A stretch of DNA of 33,283 nt. Origin: Spirochaetales bacterium Spiro_04 (GTDB lineage Bacteria > Spirochaetota > Spirochaetia > Sphaerochaetales > Sphaerochaetaceae). The notes beneath the pieces are model-generated. The model saw only the letters and a list, made by a program, of their open reading frames with translations, searched no databases and was not told the DNA's origin. The stretch spans positions 1 to 33,283 of the forward strand of contig LVBF01000014.1 in assembly GCA_001604325.1 (NCBI GenBank), read 5' to 3'. A program made the translations under genes and the position numbers. Numbering within the stretch: the stretch's first letter is position 1; every line of letters begins with the position of its first letter. Of this stretch, positions 17,465-25,488 are shown in pieces.

Positions 17465-18872
17465 ATGGTAAAAGTAACTGTCTTAGCCGCCCTTCGTCCA
17501 GTACCACTGAAAGATTCTTTTCTTGGGTGGGGAGCACCAAGCCCTGCGGGCCCCCCTTCGCGCGCCGCAAATACTTGACCTGCGTGTAGTAGAGTTCAGC
17601 CTTTCCTTCCTTGCGTGCCTTGCTGTAGTGGATGGCGAGCGTCGCCGCATCGAGCAGGACCTCGAGCGGTACGCTCTTGCCCCTGATGTCCTTGATGAAG
17701 ACGTAGCCGCCGCTGTAGTCACGGGTGTGCATCCACCAGTCATTGCCCCGGGTGTGGCGGCGCAACAGCTCGTCGTTCTCCTTTGCGTTGCGTCCGACCA
17801 GGAGGGTGAAGGCACCGCTTCGGATGACGAGTCCCGGGCTCTTCGGCCCCGGGGGAGGGGCTTTGGCCGTCCCCTCACTCGCTCTCTTGAGGTCGGCGAT
17901 CCAGGCAGAGTGATCATTGTGGGGGCACAGGAGCTCCTCGAGCTGCTTGATGCGGACAGCAAGCTCTTCCTCTAGGCGGGCGAGCTTGCCGAGGGCGTGT
18001 TCAGAGGCCCCTTTTGCTTTTTGGTAGCGCTCATAGGCGCGCTGGATCTGTGCCCGCCCCTTGAGACGGCTGTCCAGGGCGATGGTGAGCATCGCGTTGG
18101 TCTTCCAGTCGAAGAGCTCGATCTCATCGGCGTTGTCAGAAAGGAGGTGGGCATTGGCGCTCAGCAGGTCCGCCTCCTTTCTGAGCTGCTCATGATCGGC
18201 GGAAGCCTCGAGGCTCTTTTTTTGGCTCGCGATGGAGGCCCTGAGGCCTTCGATCTCGCGCTCGCCTCGAGTGCGTACCACACGCAAGAGCTCGTCAAGG
18301 TCGGCTGCGCTGCTCTCCCGGCTGTACTCGGCCTCGATCTGGCGATTGAACGAGCCCTCGGTCCGTGCTCGTATGGTGAAGGGCTTGCCCTCCTCCGTCC
18401 GCTCCGGTCCTGGATCGAAGGGCGCCCCGCTGACCTCGCCGCGGCGGGGGCGGCGGAGGAGCAGGTCAAGGATGATGAGGTGCTCGTCGGTGACGATGAT
18501 ATTGGCCCCGCTGCCGCTGTAGAGGCGGATGAAGAGGAAGAGCGCGGTACCGTGGTTGTCCAGGCTGAGGCGCAATAGGCGGTCGTACGGCGCTTGGTAG
18601 ACCTGGGTGACCCGGCTTCCGATGAGGCGGGCACGGGCGAACTGGATGAAGCGCTGCAGCTTGGCTGTCTTCTCCGTGATGGGAGTGGAGAGGAGGTGGA
18701 GGCGGGAGTGCGGGGTTCCCACCTCGGTATAGAGCGTCCATCGCCCCACTTCCCGATGGTAGAAGTGCCAAGAGAGCGCGTTGAAGTCGTGTTGCACCAC
18801 CGCCTGGAGCACACTGCCCTCAAGCGGCAGCTCGCTGAGGATCAGGGCGATTTCACGCCAGTTGAGGCTCAC
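17451..18872 (-). CDS. NFACT family protein (RqcH/Rqc2-like), short form
   Basis: GTG start at 18872 (VSLNWREIALILSELPLEGS); RLIGSRVTQVYQAPYDRLLRLSL, coiled coil, NFACT-R: GRNAKENDELLRRHTRGNDWWMHTRDYSGGYVFIK...AIHYSKARKEGKAELYYTQVKYLRRAKGGPQGLV. Confidence 0.87.
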   Translation of the reverse strand: MSLNWREIALILSELPLEGSVLQAVVQHDFNALSWHFYHREVGRWTLYTEVGTPHSRLHLLSTPITEKTAKLQRFIQFARARLIGSRVTQVYQAPYDRLLRLSLDNHGTALFLFIRLYSGSGANIIVTDEHLIILDLLLRRPRRGEVSGAPFDPGPERTEEGKPFTIRARTEGSFNRQIEAEYSRESSAADLDELLRVVRTRGEREIEGLRASIASQKKSLEASADHEQLRKEADLLSANAHLLSDNADEIELFDWKTNAMLTIALDSRLKGRAQIQRAYERYQKAKGASEHALGKLARLEEELAVRIKQLEELLCPHNDHSAWIADLKRASEGTAKAPPPGPKSPGLVIRSGAFTLLVGRNAKENDELLRRHTRGNDWWMHTRDYSGGYVFIKDIRGKSVPLEVLLDAATLAIHYSKARKEGKAELYYTQVKYLRRAKGGPQGLVLPTQEKNLSVVLDEGRLRQLLLPYDDL

Positions 18873-20208
18873 CTCGTCCCTCCCGCGCCTCGAAGGCCTC
18901 CTTGATGCCCCCGGCAAGGTAGAACGATCCACAGACCAGGATCGCTCCATCCTCTCTCGTCATGGAGAGGGCCGCATCGAGGGCCGCGCTATTCTCCTCG
19001 ATGAGGAGGATGGTCTGATCCGGCTCCGCCATGGAGTCGAAGAGCGCCTTGAGGCGTCCCAGGTCGCTTTTCTTGTAGGTGCCCGGCCGCGATACGATGA
19101 CCCGGTTGGTGTGGTCGAGTACCGTGCGCACCATGTGTTCGTGGTCCTTGTCCTCAAGCGCCCCGTAGATGATGGTGATCTGCTCCTTCTCATAGAGCGT
19201 GGCGAACGAGCACAGCAGGGCCGAGAGGGAGTGGTAGGTGTGGGCCCCGTCGACGTAGAGGTCGGGCTTTGTCGCCAGCCTCTGGAAGCGTCCGGGGATG
19301 GTGTTGGCACAGAAGGCGGTGAGAATATGCTCCTCATAGAGGCCGAGGGTGCGCAGGGTGAGCAGGGCGAGGGCACTGTTCTGCGCCTGCACGCCGCCGC
19401 GCATCAAGAGGAGCAGGTGCTCCTCCCTCCCATCGGCCCAGCGGTAGGTGACCTCCTCGCCCTCGCATGTGGTGATGCTCGTGAGGGCGGTGAGGGCGCC
19501 GTCGAGGCGATGGACGGGGGCATGCATGCGCTCGGCCTCGTCAAGGAAGGTGTCCATCACCACCGGCTCCTGGTAGCCGATGAAGACCGGTACCCCCTCC
19601 TTGATGATCTTGCTCTTCTCAGCGGCGATCTGGGCGAGGGTGGTGCCGAGGATCCGGGTGTGTTCCAGTTCGATGGGGCAGAGGAGGACCGCCTCGGGGA
19701 CGATGGTGTTGGTGGCGTCGAGCCGGCCGCCGAGGCCGGTCTCGATGACCGCCCAGGTGCAGCCGCTTCTCGAGAAGAGTAGGTACGCATAGGCGCAGAA
19801 GAGCTCGAAGGTGGTGGGCGCCGTTGGCCCCCACTCATCGATGAAGGTGAAATCCTGTAGCGCTTCGATGAGGTGGTTGCCCACCTCGACCAGCAGTGGT
19901 TCATCAAAGAAGCGTCCGGCGAGGGTGAAGCGCTCACGGTAGTCACTGAGGTGGGGGGAGAGGAAGAGTCCGGTCTTGTATCCGAGTGCGGTCAAGGCGG
20001 TGGCCAGATAGCTGGCCGTCGACCCTTTGCCCTTGCTGCCGGCGAGGTGGATCGTTTTGAACTCCCGTTCAGGGTTGCCGAGGTGTTCGAGGAGTTTTCC
20101 CATGCGGTCGAGACGGTAGGTTCGGGTGGTGTAGTGGTCGGTCTGCTTCTCCAGATTGGTGAAGCGTTCCATGTAGGCAATCATCTCAGAAAACTTGGTT
20201 ATGGGCAT
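18853..20208 (-). CDS. folC: Bifunctional folylpolyglutamate synthase/dihydrofolate synthase
   Basis: GNPEREFKTIHLAGSKGKGSTASYLATALTALGYKTGLFLSPHL, IETGLGGRLDATN, PGRFQRLATKPDLYVDGAHTYHSL. Confidence 0.94.
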   Translation of the reverse strand: MPITKFSEMIAYMERFTNLEKQTDHYTTRTYRLDRMGKLLEHLGNPEREFKTIHLAGSKGKGSTASYLATALTALGYKTGLFLSPHLSDYRERFTLAGRFFDEPLLVEVGNHLIEALQDFTFIDEWGPTAPTTFELFCAYAYLLFSRSGCTWAVIETGLGGRLDATNTIVPEAVLLCPIELEHTRILGTTLAQIAAEKSKIIKEGVPVFIGYQEPVVMDTFLDEAERMHAPVHRLDGALTALTSITTCEGEEVTYRWADGREEHLLLLMRGGVQAQNSALALLTLRTLGLYEEHILTAFCANTIPGRFQRLATKPDLYVDGAHTYHSLSALLCSFATLYEKEQITIIYGALEDKDHEHMVRTVLDHTNRVIVSRPGTYKKSDLGRLKALFDSMAEPDQTILLIEENSAALDAALSMTREDGAILVCGSFYLAGGIKEAFEAREGRGEPQLA

Positions 20209-20311
20209 ACAATTGAACCTCGCTCAACACTGTAGATGCTCCGTCTTTTTTGGTCAACGGAGATAAACTACCTTACACTTATACGGAATTTGAAATAGTG
20301 TCATGCAAATC

Positions 20312-20340
20312 TTGATTAACTCGTTGTTCCGCCGTATAGT
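20312..20340 (+). promoter_or_regulatory. Candidate promoter for the acyl-CoA synthetase gene
   Basis: TTGATT (20312-20317), 17-nt spacer, TATAGT (20335-20340), 31 nt before ATG 20372. Confidence 0.6.
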
Positions 20341-20371
20341 TGGCACAGACTGTCCGCGTGAGGAGGCCGAT

Positions 20372-22111
20372 ATGGCACAAAAAAAAGATGCAGGGAAACC
20401 ATGGGATTTCCTTGATGAATACCGTGGGAAGATGTTCGAAGGGCAGTGGCCGAATCTCGTGCAGATGTTTGAGATCTCAGTCAAGCGGTATCCGGACAAC
20501 CGTTGTTTTGTCTCCTTCACGCCAGAGAAGCAGATCCTCACCTACACCGAGGTCAAGAAGCAGGTCATCACCCTTGCCGACTACCTGGTCTCCAAAGGGA
20601 TCACAGAGGGGGACAAGGTTGCCCTCAGCGGCAAGAACAGCCCAGAGTGGGGCATTGCGTACCTCGCCACCCTCTACGCCGGTGCGATCATCGTTCCCCT
20701 CGATTCGACCCTGAACAACACCGACATGGCCAAGCTGATGAAGTTCGCCGAAGTCAAGATGTTCTTCGCCGACAAGGATCGGCTGAAGGAGTTTGATGAG
20801 AAGAATGAGTTGGCCCTTGAAGAACGCATCTGTCTCGAGAAGGGATCACCATACCCCTTCCTCCTCGATTTGAAAGCGCCCAAACAGAAGAGGCGGATGC
20901 CCGACGCCGAGGAGACGGCGGCGATTCTCTTCACCAGCGGCACCACCGGCACCCCGAAGGGAGTGGTGCTCAGCCACCGCAACTTCGTCAGCGACTGTTA
21001 CCTCGCCCAGGGCAACATGTGGATCTACGACACCGACGTCTTCTACGCGATCCTGCCGCTGCACCACAGCTACTCGATGATGGCCGTCTTCATCGAGGGC
21101 CTCAGTGTCGGTGCTGCGATTGTCTTCGGCAAGAAACTGGTCATCAGCCAGGTCTTCAAGGAGATGCGGGAGGGTGAGGTGACGATGTTCCTCGCAGTCC
21201 CGATGCTCTTCAACAAGATGATCGGGGCCCTCATGGACGGGGTGCGCAAGAAGGGCATCATCGTCTACGGCCTCATCCGGGGCATGATGGGCATCTCCGG
21301 CTTCATCAAGAAGGTCTTCAAGGTCAATATCGGCAAGAAGATGTTCGGCTTCCTGCTGAAGAACCTCTCGCTTGAACACAACCGGATCTGCATCAGCGGC
21401 GGAGGCCCGCTGCCGGCCTCGACGTTCAAGATGTTCAACGAGCTCGGCATCGACTTCGTCCAGGGATACGGCCTCACCGAGACGAGCCCGATCACCCACC
21501 TCAACCCCGTCGAGGCGTATATCGAGACCTCGGTGGGCAAGCGGGTCCCCGGGACGGAGGTAAAGATCGTCGATCCGGACAGCGATGGCAACGGCATCAT
21601 CCACATCAAGGGACCGATGGTGATGCAGGGCTACTACAAGAACCCCGAGGCGACCGCCGAGGTGCTCGAGGACGGCTGGCTCAACACCGGAGACGTGGGG
21701 TATCAGGACAGCGAGGGCTACCTCTACCTCACCGGTCGGGCGAAGAACCTCATCGTCACCGAGGGAGGCAAGAACGTCTTCCCCGAGGAGATCGAGGATC
21801 ACTTCCAGCTCTACGGCGAGATCGAGGCAATCTGTGTACTCGGCTACATCGTCGACAAGAAGTCCCACAGCGAAGGGATTCGCGCCCTGATTCATCCCAC
21901 CCAAGCGTACCGCGACCAGATGGAGAAGGAGCACGGCGAGGCGGCTCAGGCCAAGATCACCGAGCGCATGGAAGAGATTGTCACCGAGGTGAACCGCAAG
22001 TTGCAGTCCTACAAGAAGATTACCCGCACCACGGTGATCGACGAACCGCTTGAGATGACCAGCACCAAGAAGGTCAAACGCTATCTCGTGGCCCAGAAGT
22101 ACAAGGATTGA
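20372..22111 (+). CDS. AMP-binding long-chain acyl-CoA synthetase-like protein
   Basis: ILFTSGTTGTPKGVVLSHRNF, GGGPLPASTFKMFNELGIDFVQGYGLTETSP, GWLNTGDVGYQDSEGYLYLTGRAKNLIVTEGGKNVFPEEIE. Confidence 0.93.
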   Translation: MAQKKDAGKPWDFLDEYRGKMFEGQWPNLVQMFEISVKRYPDNRCFVSFTPEKQILTYTEVKKQVITLADYLVSKGITEGDKVALSGKNSPEWGIAYLATLYAGAIIVPLDSTLNNTDMAKLMKFAEVKMFFADKDRLKEFDEKNELALEERICLEKGSPYPFLLDLKAPKQKRRMPDAEETAAILFTSGTTGTPKGVVLSHRNFVSDCYLAQGNMWIYDTDVFYAILPLHHSYSMMAVFIEGLSVGAAIVFGKKLVISQVFKEMREGEVTMFLAVPMLFNKMIGALMDGVRKKGIIVYGLIRGMMGISGFIKKVFKVNIGKKMFGFLLKNLSLEHNRICISGGGPLPASTFKMFNELGIDFVQGYGLTETSPITHLNPVEAYIETSVGKRVPGTEVKIVDPDSDGNGIIHIKGPMVMQGYYKNPEATAEVLEDGWLNTGDVGYQDSEGYLYLTGRAKNLIVTEGGKNVFPEEIEDHFQLYGEIEAICVLGYIVDKKSHSEGIRALIHPTQAYRDQMEKEHGEAAQAKITERMEEIVTEVNRKLQSYKKITRTTVIDEPLEMTSTKKVKRYLVAQKYKD

Positions 22112-22410
22112 TGATGAACAGCAAGACGCGTGCATACCTCAAGAGCATCGCCCACCCGATTAAGCCGACCGTCATGGTCGGCAAAGGCGGGGTGGACGGG
22201 CGCATCTACGCAAGCCTGGAGGAGTCGCTTGCCAGCCACGAGCTGGTGAAGGTGAAGTTCCAGGCCCAGAAGGACCAGATCCGTCCCCTCAGTGAGGATC
22301 TGGCCCGCAATTCGAAGAGCGAGTTGGTCTCCATCATCGGCTTCGTCGCTACCTTCTATCGCCCCAGCGAGGAGCGTTTGATCGTGATCCCCCGCGATCT
22401 GCTCGCCTAA
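22111..22410 (+). CDS. yhbY: CRS1/YhbY (CRM) domain RNA-binding protein
   Basis: KTRAYLKSIAHPIKPTVMVGKGGVDGRIYASLEESLASHELVKVKF...IIGFVATFYRPSEE. Confidence 0.9.
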   Translation: MMNSKTRAYLKSIAHPIKPTVMVGKGGVDGRIYASLEESLASHELVKVKFQAQKDQIRPLSEDLARNSKSELVSIIGFVATFYRPSEERLIVIPRDLLA

Positions 22411-22448
22411 ACAAAAACCTCCCGATACGGGAGGCCTGGGAGAGTACA

Positions 22449-22490
22449 TCCACCAGGAAGTGAAGAGACTTCCCGGTGGATTTTTCATTG
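22449..22490. terminator. Hairpin terminator between convergent yhbY and GH20 genes
   Basis: TCCACCAGGAAG ... CTTCCCGGTGGA followed by TTTTTC on the plus strand; a second small hairpin CTCCCGATACGGGAG lies just upstream. Confidence 0.75.
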
Positions 22491-22491
22491 C

Positions 22492-23973
22492 TTACTCCAC
22501 TGCTCCCCGATAGCAGTGGATGTCCAGCTTCTCACAGTACTTGGTCAACAGCTCGATTCTGTTGAGGTTCTCATCCGCCTCGCGGGGGTTCCACAGCTGC
22601 TGTGCCAAAAGTTGCAGGCGAGGAAAGAGCAGGTACTCAGCCTGACGGGCGGAGAGGACGCGCTCACTCCAGAGGTTGCCCTGGGCGCCGAGGACCATCG
22701 ACTTGGCCTGTTCATCCATCTGCGGTGGGGTGGCGGTGAAGGAGGCGACTTGCCTCAGCGTGGAGACTCCGAGGTTGCCCATCTCCTCCGCACTGTCCCG
22801 GTGGCGATAGTCGAGGTAGCACCCCACCGTGTTGGGGCTCATGATGACCTGGTGGCCGCGTCGGCTCGCTTCAAGGCCGCCTTGGATACCCTGCCACGAC
22901 TGGACGATGAGGTCGTCCGGGAGGCCCATCTCCTCGGTGCCGTCGAGCACCTCGTCCCAACCGATGGGGCGCTTTCCGTTCTTGTGGACCATCGCGCAGA
23001 TTTGGCTGGTGAGCCAGCTCTGCAACTGGTGCTCTCCCGTCAAGCCTTCCGCCTTCATGCGCGCCTGGCACTTGGGACACGCCTCCCATGCACTCTGGGG
23101 ACACTCGTCCCCGCCGATGTGGATGTACGGGTCGGAAAAGAGGGTGGCCACCTGGGCGATGGCGTCCTCGAAGAAGGCGAGCATCGCATCGTTTCCGGCA
23201 CAGAGCACCTCGTTGAAGATGCCCCAGCGGTCCTGGACCTCATAGGGGCCGCCCGTACACCCGAACTCGGGGTAGGCGGCCAGGAGGGCCGAGACGTGGC
23301 CCGGGGTCTCCACCTCGGGGATGACGATCATCTGTCGCTTGTGGGCATACGCCTGGACCTCGCAAATCTCCTCTTTGGTGTAGAGGCGCCCGTAGGTGCG
23401 CCCATCATTGTACTGCAGCTCACTGCGGCGGCTGGCGATCTCCTCGATCTTTGGCCACCCGTCGATGGGGATGCGCCACCCTTGGTCATCGGTGAGGTGC
23501 CAGTGGAAGCGGTTGAGGCCGAAGAGGGAGGCGGCATCGATGAGCTTCTTGATGAAATCGACGCTGAAGAAGTGGCGGACACAGTCGAGCATGAAGCCGC
23601 GCCAGACGAAGGCGGGCTTGTCACATACCCTGCACGCAGGCAGGATGTTGTCGTTGATGAGGGCGAGCTTCCGCACCGCAGAGAGGCCGTGGAAGGCCCC
23701 ACGCGTCGTCGAGGCGGTGATGACGACCTGCACCGTGCTGATGGAGAGCCGGTACTCCTCGTCATCGAGCCCCTCGATATGCTTGAAGAGGATATCCTCG
23801 CCGCCCCGTTTGCAACCGAGCAGGGCTGCGGCGGTATCGGCTGTCTCTTCGAACGGCGGGGAGGCTGCGATGGTGGTGGTGCTGTGGAGGCGGTAGGAGC
23901 CGTCACGGTCCTCGATCGAAACCGGGGTGGGGAAGAGCAGGTCACTTGCTCGGAGGGTGTGGGGTGTGTTCAT
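22492..23973 (-). CDS. Beta-N-acetylhexosaminidase, GH20 family, no obvious signal peptide
   Basis: RFHWHLTDDQGWRIPIDGWPKI, IPEVETPGHVSALLAAYPEF, PYIHIGGDECPQSAWEACPKCQ (catalytic D-E pair), PIGWDEVLDG. Start 23973, 23979 or TTG 24003 uncertain. Confidence 0.93.
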   Translation of the reverse strand: MNTPHTLRASDLLFPTPVSIEDRDGSYRLHSTTTIAASPPFEETADTAAALLGCKRGGEDILFKHIEGLDDEEYRLSISTVQVVITASTTRGAFHGLSAVRKLALINDNILPACRVCDKPAFVWRGFMLDCVRHFFSVDFIKKLIDAASLFGLNRFHWHLTDDQGWRIPIDGWPKIEEIASRRSELQYNDGRTYGRLYTKEEICEVQAYAHKRQMIVIPEVETPGHVSALLAAYPEFGCTGGPYEVQDRWGIFNEVLCAGNDAMLAFFEDAIAQVATLFSDPYIHIGGDECPQSAWEACPKCQARMKAEGLTGEHQLQSWLTSQICAMVHKNGKRPIGWDEVLDGTEEMGLPDDLIVQSWQGIQGGLEASRRGHQVIMSPNTVGCYLDYRHRDSAEEMGNLGVSTLRQVASFTATPPQMDEQAKSMVLGAQGNLWSERVLSARQAEYLLFPRLQLLAQQLWNPREADENLNRIELLTKYCEKLDIHCYRGAVE

Positions 23974-24008
23974 GGCCATTTGGTACCACGTGGCGGTGGA
24001 CAAGTCAA

Positions 24009-24023
24009 GTACAAGGGTTGTAC
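24009..24023. promoter_or_regulatory. Palindromic operator candidate A
   Basis: GTACAA-GGG-TTGTAC, perfect dyad; adjacent to a TTGACT (-35-like) on the minus strand upstream of GH20. Confidence 0.5.
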
Positions 24024-24157
24024 ATACCTACAAACAGTACCGTATGGTATCCCTCTTTCTCCTGGAGCCCGGGCTTCAATGCTCTGATTGGATGCCTGGA
24101 TGATGATCCCGCACTGCATGTTTGGGAGATACGGTGTCAGCGTCTAGAAGGGATACA

Positions 24158-24172
24158 GTACAAAGGTTGTAC
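24158..24172. promoter_or_regulatory. Palindromic operator candidate B
   Basis: GTACAA-AGG-TTGTAC, perfect dyad; within a 20-bp segment 19/20 identical to site A. Confidence 0.5.
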
Positions 24173-24201
24173 ATACTGAGGTGATTATCTTCACTTTGTG
24201 C

Positions 24202-24230
24202 TTGACAGGGGAAAAATGGAATGGTAGGCT
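24202..24230 (+). promoter_or_regulatory. Candidate promoter of the ROK regulator/permease operon
   Basis: TTGACA (24202-24207), 17-nt spacer, TAGGCT (24225-24230). Confidence 0.55.
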
Positions 24231-24232
24231 TT

Positions 24233-24255
24233 GTTTGTACAGAGAGCGAACAAAC
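24233..24255. promoter_or_regulatory. ROK/XylR-type operator candidate
   Basis: GTTTGT-ACAGAGAGCGA-ACAAAC inverted repeat starting 2 nt after the -10 box. Confidence 0.6.
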
Positions 24256-24279
24256 TAGTACGATACTATGGGAGGCGTC

Positions 24280-25488
24280 GTGAGAATCAACAACAATGAA
24301 TTTCAGAAGAATGCGAACACCTCCTTGGTCGCCCAACTGATTTGGAAGACCCCGGGCATCAGCCGGGTGGATATCGCCCGAGAGCTGAACCTCTACCGCT
24401 CCACCGTCACCAACATCATCTCCTCCCTGATCGACAACGAGGTCGTCTATGAGGGGGAGGAGGGCAGTGGGATGAGTCGTGGGGGGCGAAAGCCCATCAC
24501 GCTGCACCTCAACGAGCGCTTCGGCATCGTCGCGGGGTTCGACATCCAGCCCTCACACTACCGCCTGGTCCTCTTGGACATCACCGGTCGGACCCTCTTC
24601 GAGGAGCAGGGAAAGCTCCCGGAGGTCGACTTCGACTCGATCATCGTCTTCTTGATGGACATCGTCCTCTCTGAGGCACAGCGCATCGCCCTTCCGCTTT
24701 TGGCGGTCGTCGCCGGCATCCCTGGCATCGTCGAATCGGAGAACGGGATCATCCGGTATGCCGAGCCGTTCGGCCTGCGCAACTACGACTTCCACGACTT
24801 CGTCTCCTCACGGTACGACGTGCTGGTCTTCGTCGAGAACGACGCCAACTGCACCGCCTGGCTGGACATGACGGTCAACCGCAACATCAACCTCGGCGAC
24901 TTCATCTGTATGATCGCCGACTACCATGAGGGAAACTACCAATTCGATGACAGGGCGGGCATCGGAGTCGGGATCGGTCTCTGCCTCGACGGCAAGGTCT
25001 ACCACGGCTCCCATCACTCCAGCGGTGAGATCTGCACCCTCTCCTGGCGGGGAAAGAGCATCGGACAGACCGGCCTCAGCGAGGAGCTCTTGATCAAGAG
25101 CGTCAACGACGAGGAGGCGTGGGCCGCCTTCATGGTCGACCTCTTCAGCTCCCTGGTCCCGGTCGTCTCGGTCCTCGACCCCCGCGTCTTCTTCATCCAT
25201 GGTCGACCGTTCAGCGATGAGGCGAAGCTGCGCTCGCTCTTGGCCGACCGGTGCCCACAGTTCCTCGACGTGCTGGCGAAGGTGGGTTGCAAGCTCTACT
25301 TCGACACCCAGGATGCGACGGTGGTGGCCAAGGGAGCGGCGATGATGTTCCTACAGAAGCTCTTCGCCGTGCCCGAACTCAGTGAAATTGAAAGCAAGAC
25401 TCACTTTGATTGGGATGATGTGGTCGACCAGGTCTTCCCCGCCAAGAAAACCTATGTCAAACTACAACAGGAGGAAGCCTATGGCTAA
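24280..25488 (+). CDS. ROK family transcriptional regulator (NagC/XylR-like)
   Basis: N-terminal wHTH (SLVAQLIWKTPGISRVDIARELNLYRSTVTNIISSLIDNEVV) plus ROK fold (GIVAGFDIQPSHYRLVLLDITG, VENDANCTAWLD). GTG 24280 preferred because GGGAGG precedes it. Confidence 0.88.
   Translation: MRINNNEFQKNANTSLVAQLIWKTPGISRVDIARELNLYRSTVTNIISSLIDNEVVYEGEEGSGMSRGGRKPITLHLNERFGIVAGFDIQPSHYRLVLLDITGRTLFEEQGKLPEVDFDSIIVFLMDIVLSEAQRIALPLLAVVAGIPGIVESENGIIRYAEPFGLRNYDFHDFVSSRYDVLVFVENDANCTAWLDMTVNRNINLGDFICMIADYHEGNYQFDDRAGIGVGIGLCLDGKVYHGSHHSSGEICTLSWRGKSIGQTGLSEELLIKSVNDEEAWAAFMVDLFSSLVPVVSVLDPRVFFIHGRPFSDEAKLRSLLADRCPQFLDVLAKVGCKLYFDTQDATVVAKGAAMMFLQKLFAVPELSEIESKTHFDWDDVVDQVFPAKKTYVKLQQEEAYG

Noticed and set aside
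20846-22135. 429-aa minus-strand ORF antisense to the acyl-CoA synthetase
   Set aside because: Shadow ORF; the sense frame has all adenylate-forming enzyme motifs.
22516-24087. 523-aa plus-strand ORF antisense to GH20
   Set aside because: Low-complexity, D/E/G/V/L-rich composition typical of the shadow frame of a GC-rich gene; GH20 on the other strand is unambiguous.
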